64,000 nucleotides of DNA from Hirundichthys speculiger. Its lineage: Eukaryota; Chordata; Actinopteri; Beloniformes; Exocoetidae. Made by a program: the position numbers and the translations under genes. Shown piece after piece: positions 58,225-64,000 of the stretch. Under the pieces are notes generated by a model, which saw nothing but the letters and a program-made list of their open reading frames with translations, was not told the origin of the DNA and searched no databases. Every line of letters starts with the position of its first letter. Position 1 is the stretch's first letter. The stretch is taken from the NCBI GenBank assembly GCA_018398805.1, contig JAGFBZ010000708.1, positions 1,550,001 to 1,614,000 on the forward strand. Reading direction: 5' to 3'.

Positions 58225-58593
58225 CAAGCAGGTTGGAGCTGCTGGTGAAGTCATTTCTGTCACCCAACGTCCAGACAACCTGAAACATGTAACGCAGCAG
58301 ACTCAACCTGAAATACAGAAGAGGAGGAACCAAGTCCTCCAAATGTTCAGGGTGACCATCTGCTGATCTCTGGGAGGAAAGAAATCTGACACTGGTGCAT
58401 CTAATTTGTCTTAATGCCCAAATAACAGAGGAAAAATAAAAAAAAGAAGATGCAGAATGTGATGAAAACACAACAGAGCATGTAAACAGCTTCTGTGTGA
58501 TTAAGGTAAAATAAGAACTTGCTTCCCAAATCATTCAAGTTAAACTGCATGGTCATTTCTCTGAAGGCCCTGCTGACACTTCAGTTTCACCTC

Positions 58594-59035
58594 CTCATAA
58601 TTAGAGCTGAGCGATTTTATCAATTCTGCGATATATAGATATTTTATCGCGTATCGATTTTTCAGCCGCAGGTATTGATATTCTAAGCTTCTTCCAAAAC
58701 CCCCGTGTCCCACCTTTAAAAGCTTGCAAGCAACAATTTGCACTGTTTAAATATATGAAACTATTTTTCTCAACAAATCTTTTATTCATTTTGTCCAGCA
58801 TTTGCAAGCTGCCTGTCAGCCATATAATGTGTAATTGATGCTTTCAGTTCAATTAATTCAAACAAAGTCATTGGAACACTCACAAGATGTCACCAAAATC
58901 ACTTTGTCCCTTTAAAATCTTTCAGAAAATGATTTAGATGTATTGTAAGATGAATATCGATATATATCGTATCGTGAGCTGAATATCGTGTATCGTATCG
59001 CGATATTAGTGTATCGCTACAGCCCTACTCATAAT
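58594..59035. mobile_element. Family A hAT-like MITE, copy 4, with perfect target duplication
   Basis: Element 58602-59027 runs from TAGAGCTGAGCGATTTTAT to GTGTATCGCTACAGCCCTA, flanked by identical CTCATAAT octamers (58594-58601, 59028-59035). It lies 340 bases beyond the nr1d2 stop and so probably inside its 3' UTR. Confidence 0.92.
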
Positions 59036-59376
59036 CTACTTTTTTCCTTATTGCTATATCTACAGATTCAGTCATTCAGGTTTATGCTAGTCAATGGGGG
59101 GGGGTATTGCACTGAGTCTACTTTGTACAGAAAAGTGCTTCTAACATTTGTACAGCTGCTACAGACAAACACTAGAAACTTCTACAACATTGTGTCTGTA
59201 TGCATCACCATCACAGCGGCTGTCACGCCTTACAGTACGATAACGTTTCACGGCCGGCCCCCCGCCGCTCAGATCTGCACACGAGAGGGGAAGCGATGAA
59301 GTGCACGGGTGGCGAGCGGGAGGAGGAGCCTCCTCCGGGCTCTCAGTTCGTCAAGTCTCAAGTGCTGGAGGAAAGT

Positions 59377-59573
59377 TCAGGAATGAACGTTGAAGGCCAG
59401 CAGCTGCTCAGAGTGCAGGTTGTTGAGCGAGCGCAGGTCGGGCAGCTTCAGCAGCAGCTTGGTGAAGATGGCCGACTCGTTTGGGTGGTTCCTGGTGATG
59501 AGGCTCCGCAGGGCCCGGATCAGCGTCTCCTGCAGGGCCTCCACCGAGTTCACGTTCTCGATGCCGGAACGAT
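59377..59573 (-). CDS. nr1d2: nr1d2 last coding exon
   Basis: It begins AT CGT TCC after an AG, completing the Asp of DRSGIENVNSVEALQETLIR, and ends LLAFNVHS then TGA (59379-59377). It holds the heme-ligand His and the truncated end typical of Rev-erbs. Confidence 0.95.
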
Positions 59574-62500
59574 CTGGGAGGGAGAGGGGGGAGGGTTAGG
59601 CTGATGGAGCAAATACAGTTTGAATATGTCCTACCAGACAGTTGGTTGCACACTTTAATGAAATTTGTGACTGATCTAACACATCACTCTTAAGATTTGA
59701 CCCTTTTATAAATGCCGTGAGCCATTTTAAGAGTTCAACACGGCTTCTTCTGTGGCTGACGCCAATTTTAGAAATCAAGCTATTTTTATATATTGGGCTG
59801 ATTTTCTTTTTTTTTCTCTCCAAATAAGACAGAACAGCTTCAGCTGGTTCAGCTTCAGGCCAGAACCAAACAGGGTGAAGATGCATTTAGCCGCGATGCT
59901 GCAGGTAGATGGAACAAACGTCTCATTCATATTAAATGTGCTCCAACTCCAGACACCTGTAGTTTTCCTGAACCTTTGCTTCGTAACGTTTTCTCACATT
60001 TATTGCTGTAAGTTGATGGTAAATTTGAGACTAGTCCCACGTCATCAGGACAAAGTGGAAATGAGCACCACTGACATGTACGAACTAGGGTTGAGTATTG
60101 GCAAGGACCTCGCAATATGATATGTCATGATACTTGGATCACGATACGATATTATCGTGATATATTGCGATATTCTACCCAGTTAATATCGAAATTAAAA
60201 GTAGAGATGAAAAATCAAGTTGCTGTATATGTTCATCAGATGATATTGATCATTCAGAGGACACATTGAGTCAAAACTATTTGCTTCAAAACAACCTGTT
60301 TATTGTTTATTATTAGTGTTTTTGCACATTTAAGTATTTCCCCTAAAAAATCTATATTATATTGGGCGGCCGAAAATCGCGATATATTGCCAAATCGATT
60401 TTGGCAATATAGTTCACACAAACTAGGGGTGTGGGGAAAAAAAATCGATTTGGCAATATATCATGATTTTCGGCTGCCCAATATAATATCGATTTTTCAG
60501 CTCCTAATATTGATTTTTTTTTCAAAAACACTAATAATAAACAATAAATAGGTTGTTTTGAAGCAAATAGTTTTGACTCAATTTGTCCTCTGAATGATCA
60601 ATATCATCTGATGAACATATATAGCAACTTGATTTTTCATCTCTACTTTTAATTTTGATATTAACTGGGCAGAACATCACAATGTATCGTGATATCGGGA
60701 TATGGTGATAATATCACATTGTGACCCAAGTATCACGATACATATCGTATTGCGAGGTCCTTGCCAATACTCACTCCTAGGGCGATCTAGATAAAAACTT
60801 GACGACCCACCAGCAGAAACGAGAACCACAGCTGTGAAGAGGCTCATCTCCTCGTTGCTGAGGCCCAAATTCATGAGCTTTTCGCTGAAATCGAACATGG
60901 AGTTGAGGAGGTCCCCGGAGCCCATGGCTCTCAGCGAGTCCACGCTGTACTTCTTTCCTCCCAGAAAGGTGACAGTGCGGTCCTTCACATCAAACAGAGA
61001 GGCGAAGCGAACGACAAGCACCTGCAGGACAAACGATGGCCTACACGGTTACACTCACAGAAACTCTAAAATATCTGATTTGTGCAGAAATAGATTTTTT
61101 TTTTTTTTAAGAGGGGGGAGGGGGTACCTCAAAGGTGCCAGCCTTCAGGAGGCTGACCTGGTCGTGTTGGGACAGGTCTCTGAAGCCTGGGATCTTCTTG
61201 GCAAACTCCACCACCTCCCTGACGGCGGGGGTGAAGCTGTGGGAGAACTCCTCCCACACCTCATGGCCTGACTTCTGGGGGTCGACATGAGGAGACGTGT
61301 TCATTGGGCAAACCTGGAAAAAAAAAAAACAGACATCCAAATGGAGCTCAGGACAACGTCAGCTTTAAAATCACAACAGTGAAACACCCCAAACACTGGC
61401 ACACTGGGTTTAATTAATACAGTAGGACTGAGCGATACACTGAAGGAGTGCAGACTCCTCTACGAGGTCCGTGCTGGATAGGGGTGAGTATTGGCAAGGA
61501 CCTCGCAATACAATATGTATCATGATACTTGGGTCGCGGTACGATATCACGATATCATGATATATTGCGATGTTCTACCCAGTTAATATCAAAATTAAAA
61601 GTAGAGATGAAAAATCAAGTTGCTATATATGTTCATCAGATGATATTGATCATTCAGAGGACAAATTGAGTCAAAACTATTTGCTTCAAAACAACCTATT
61701 TATTGTTTATTATTAGTGTTTTTGCACATTTACATTTTAAACAATTTAAATGTGAAAAATAAACAATTTTCCTAAAAAAAAAAATTTTTTTAAATCGATA
61801 TTAGGAGCTGAAAAATCAATATTATATTGGGCTGCTGAAAATTAGGATATACAGTGATCCCTTGCCAATTCACGTTTTAAGTTCAGCGGGTTTAGTTATT
61901 CGCGGATTTTTTCAGAAATATATAATATAATTTAAAACATAGCGGAAACATCACAGGATGATGTGTGCGTTCTCTCACAGCAAAGAAATGTTGTGAGCCA
62001 GCCTGGCCCCTTTAAGAAGGTGGCCTTATGTGTAATGGTGTGGCCTTATGGGTAGTGTAGTGTGTGTGTCGTGGGACGGCAGAATGAAAACGGGGTTAGA
62101 TGAAAGAGCGGTTTGTTTACTACGGTTCAGAGACCAGAGGCTGTGAAGGTAACAGAAAGACCACAGTTGAGCCTTTGTCTTGTTTTGCTGCAGTGTCTCA
62201 CTACTTTTTTGGGGTTTTTAAACATATTTTAAACACGTTATTTAGGCTCAGGGGGCTCCGGCTCCAGTTTGCGGATTTTTCATTTTTCGTGGGGGGGCGC
62301 CAGTCCCCATTAACCGTGAAAAATAAGGGATCACTGTACTGCCAAATCGATTTTTATTCACACCCCTAGTGCTGAACTACTTTTGTCTTGTCCTGACCAA
62401 ATAATCTCCTCCGTAACGTGCTCATCTTACCAAGTGCATCCTGTTGCCTCCCCTCCACCCAGGACTGCTGCTGGCTCTGGTGGCGCCGCCCTTTGTTGAC

Positions 62501-63137
62501 GGCGCTCTGACGGCTCCGTGTATGTAGGTGGGACAGTGGCTGGCGGAGGTGCCCTTGGACAATCTGAATGGGCACTGGTTGGGGGTGTTGTCCTCCAGGT
62601 CCTGAGGGTTTAGAACTGAAGCTGGGTTGTGGACCGTCTCGGAGACCAGGTTGTTGCGGCGGTTCCAGGACTCCTGGCCCTCCTCTGCCAGGAAACTAGA
62701 GGTGGGTTTTGTGAAGCCATTGTTCAGGGGCGCCATGTGCACCGACTTCTCAGCTGAGAGGCTGCTCTGCTCCTGGTTGTACATGAAAGTGGCCTGATGG
62801 GCCCTGGTCACGGAGCCGATCACCTCCTCCTCGCTGCTGTCGGAGGCGCTGGGAGAAGCTGAGCTGGAGCTGATGTCCATGGGCACGCCGGGCTCAGGGT
62901 CGGAACTGCTGTCTGATTGGCTGGAGTGCGGTGAAGAGGAAGGAGAGGAGGCGGGGCCAGTGTCCTCTGAGGTAGGTTCGGTGGCGCTGGGGGGCAGCGG
63001 CTTGGCGACGGGCAGCAGCTGGCTGCCGTGCAGCTGACCCTGAAGGTGGTTGTTGTTCATCATGTTGTTCATGGCACTCTGCATCTCCAGCAGCATACGC
63101 TGTTTCTCACGCTTTGGGATTCGACCAAAGCGCACAG
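59377..63137 (-). CDS. nr1d2: Rev-erb beta (NR1D2), 3' four coding exons; 5' part beyond window
   Basis: A heme-binding orphan nuclear receptor that represses transcription at RORE sites through NCoR and is part of the circadian loop. Exons on the - strand, 5' to 3': 63137-62431, 61313-61128, 61021-60811, 59573-59377, all with AG/GT borders and matching phases. The hinge exon opens FGRIPKREKQRMLLEMQSAM. The LBD reads DPQKSGHEVWEEFSHSFTPA through DLRSLNNLHSEQLLAFNVHS, then stop. Both heme ligands of the family are present: Cys in the Cys-Pro of VCPM and His in NNLHSE. There is no helix 12, as in all Rev-erbs. NR1D2 rather than NR1D1 is chosen from the hinge and C-terminal sequence and from tail-to-tail linkage with thrb. 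Which teleost copy (a or b) is not resolved. The DNA-binding-domain exons lie past base 64000. Confidence 0.92.
59574..60085 (-). other. nr1d2: nr1d2 last intron, part without features
   Basis: Nothing recognised between the acceptor at 59574 and the family B copy at 60086. Confidence 0.5.
60086..60779. mobile_element. Inverted pair of family B MITEs (B7, B8) in the nr1d2 last intron
   Basis: B7 (60086-60414) reads in the TAGGGTTGAGTATTGGC direction. B8 (60424-60779) reads the opposite way, from TAGGGGTGTGGGGAAAAAAA to CAATACTCACTCCTA. The 330- to 350-base arms are separated by about ten bases, forming a near-continuous palindrome. B8 ends 31 bases from the 60811 exon border. Confidence 0.85.
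60811..61021 (-). CDS. nr1d2: nr1d2 exon: middle of ligand-binding domain
   Basis: 211 bases. It encodes VLVVRFASLFDVKDRTVTFL, GGKKYSVDSLRAMGSGDLLN and on to MSLFTAVVLVSA. The acceptor ends CTGCAG and the donor is GTGGGT, phase 1. It is separated from the previous exon by a 106-base intron. Confidence 0.95.
61128..61313 (-). CDS. nr1d2: nr1d2 exon: start of ligand-binding domain
   Basis: 186 bases from GTT TGC CCA ATG, encoding VCPMNTSPHVDPQKSGHEVW and ending LLKAGTFE before GTACCC. The second codon is the Cys of the heme-binding Cys-Pro motif. Confidence 0.95.
61471..62376 (+). mobile_element. Family B MITE B9 in an nr1d2 intron, split by a family C element
   Basis: B9 spans 61479-62368, from TAGGGGTGAGTATTGGC to TTCACACCCCTA. 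Flanks are GTGCTGGA (61471-61478) and GTGCTGAA (62369-62376), 7 of 8 identical. The right portion is displaced by the nested insertion. Confidence 0.88.
61850..62338. mobile_element. Family C Tc1/mariner-like element nested in B9
   Basis: Element 61852-62336 has ends CAGTGATCCCTT and AAGGGATCACTG with TA on both sides. It is longer (485 bases) than the copy at 14274. Both carry the TTTTTCGC/GTGAAAAATAA subterminal motif. It is younger than B9. Confidence 0.88.
62431..63137 (-). CDS. nr1d2: nr1d2 hinge exon
   Basis: 707 bases after CCACTCAG, starting CT GTG CGC TTT to complete an Ala codon. It encodes the end of the DNA-binding extension (VRFGRIPKREKQRM), a Ser/Pro-rich acidic hinge, the conserved EEEVIGSVTRAHQATFMYNQ block, and RMHL before GTAAGA. 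The Ser-rich middle (about residues 45-100 of this exon) is low complexity and the least conserved part. Confidence 0.93.
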
Positions 63138-63596
63138 CTGAGTGGAAAGAAGAAGAATTTTAGCAGTAAGTCACCTTTACTGGATGTTTAGAAAAGAGTG
63201 AGAAGTTTTAATTTCCACTTCTGGGAAAAACTTGATCTGAATTAGTTTCACTCAACCATGTGCAAAAGTTGGTGCTCACCCTTTAATACAATGTTGTTGT
63301 CCAAACACAGTAAAAACCAACTAACGAAAGTGATCTTTCATTCCTCCTTTCTCTTCACAAAACTGTCCATCATTCCAATTACCCAATTCATTTCTTTTCA
63401 GCTACTCTGATGGAGGTTTGTTGGTCTACTTCTGATAAACGTCTGACCCAACTTTAGCTGCTGTGCGGATGGTCCCACATCTGCCTCTGGATGACTCCAA
63501 CATACATGAACAGAGGAGCTCATGACTGACTCAACGCCTACTAAGGTCTGTGGCTGCAAAACAACCACATCATGACCCCTGAGGCGCCATGCTTGA
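63138..63596 (-). other. nr1d2: nr1d2 intron, no further exon seen
   Basis: The preceding exons, which carry the DNA-binding domain, were looked for and are not in the window. Confidence 0.6.
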
Positions 63597-64000
63597 TAGA
63601 GCTGAGCGATTTTATTGATTCTGCGATATATATTGATATTTTATCGAGTATTGATTTTTCAGCCACGGGTATTGATATTCTAAGCTTCTTTCAAACCTCC
63701 GTGTCCCACCTTTAAAAGCTTGCAAGTAACAATTTGCACTGTTTAAATAAATGAAACTATTTTTCTCAACAAATCTTTTATTCATTGTGTCCAGCATTTG
63801 CAAGCTGCCTGTCAGCTATATAATGTGTAATTGATGCTTTCAGTTCAATTAATTCAAACAAAGTCATTGGAACACTCACAAGATGTCACCAAAATCACTT
63901 TGTCCCTTTAAAATCTTTCAGAAAATGATGTAAATGTATTGTAACATGAATATTGATATATATCGTATCGTGAGCCGAATATCATGTATCGTATCGCAAG
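63597..64000. mobile_element. Family A hAT-like MITE, copy 5, cut by window end
   Basis: It starts TAGAGCTGAGCGATTTTAT and follows the consensus to the last base. The right end and target duplication lie outside the window. The left octamer is ATGCTTGA. Confidence 0.85.

Overview
This window is vertebrate nuclear DNA, almost certainly from a teleost fish and probably a percomorph. The genes are split by GT/AG introns, and both proteins match vertebrate nuclear receptors almost residue for residue. A fish-type 27-base mini-exon is present, introns are short, and the spaces between genes are filled with small hAT-like, Tc1/mariner-like and CACTA-like elements plus LINE and SINE debris.

Only two protein-coding genes can be supported. 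On the + strand, from about 8.3 to 20.1 kb, lies thrb (thyroid hormone receptor beta). It begins with the exon specific to the TRbeta2 (cone and pituitary) isoform at 8349-8687. Seven shared exons follow, encoding the DNA-binding domain, hinge and ligand-binding domain, and the stop is at 20090-20092. TRbeta1-specific 5' exons were not found and probably lie upstream of the window. On the - strand, from 63137 down to 59377, lie the last four coding exons of nr1d2 (Rev-erb beta): hinge plus the whole ligand-binding domain. Its DNA-binding-domain exons lie beyond base 64000. The two genes are tail to tail, as THRB and NR1D2 are in human, which supports the beta/NR1D2 assignment over THRA/NR1D1. 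Biologically, one receptor activates transcription with thyroid hormone and the other is a heme-binding clock repressor.

The 39 kb between the genes holds no recognisable gene. It contains (i) recurring short transposon families, here called A (TAGGGCTGTAGCGATACAC ends), B (TAGGGGTGAGTATTGGC ends), C (CAGTGATCCCTT ends, TA target), D (TAGGGCTGGGCAA ends), E (ACCTCCGCCAAG inverted ends) and F (AGGGTGAATTCCAATTCC ends), many with 8-bp target-site duplications that I could read directly; (ii) a 3.65-kb element with CACTA ends carrying a 30-bp hairpin minisatellite (35.4-39.0 kb); (iii) large minisatellite fields of 29, 9, 11 and 31 bp units (45.8-54.1 kb), one interrupted by a clean hAT insertion; (iv) a tRNA-derived SINE with an 18-bp target duplication; and (v) LINE 3' ends. 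Many long open frames fall in these arrays and are artefacts of the repeats.

The points most worth checking are an apparent one-base loss in the TRbeta2-specific exon, the fish-type mini-exon in the receptor hinge, a long inverted transposon pair beside an nr1d2 splice donor, interleaved target-site duplications around the last thrb exon, and the CACTA-like element with its hairpin array. I did not find evidence for a wholly new biochemical system. The unusual content is in gene structure and repeat architecture.
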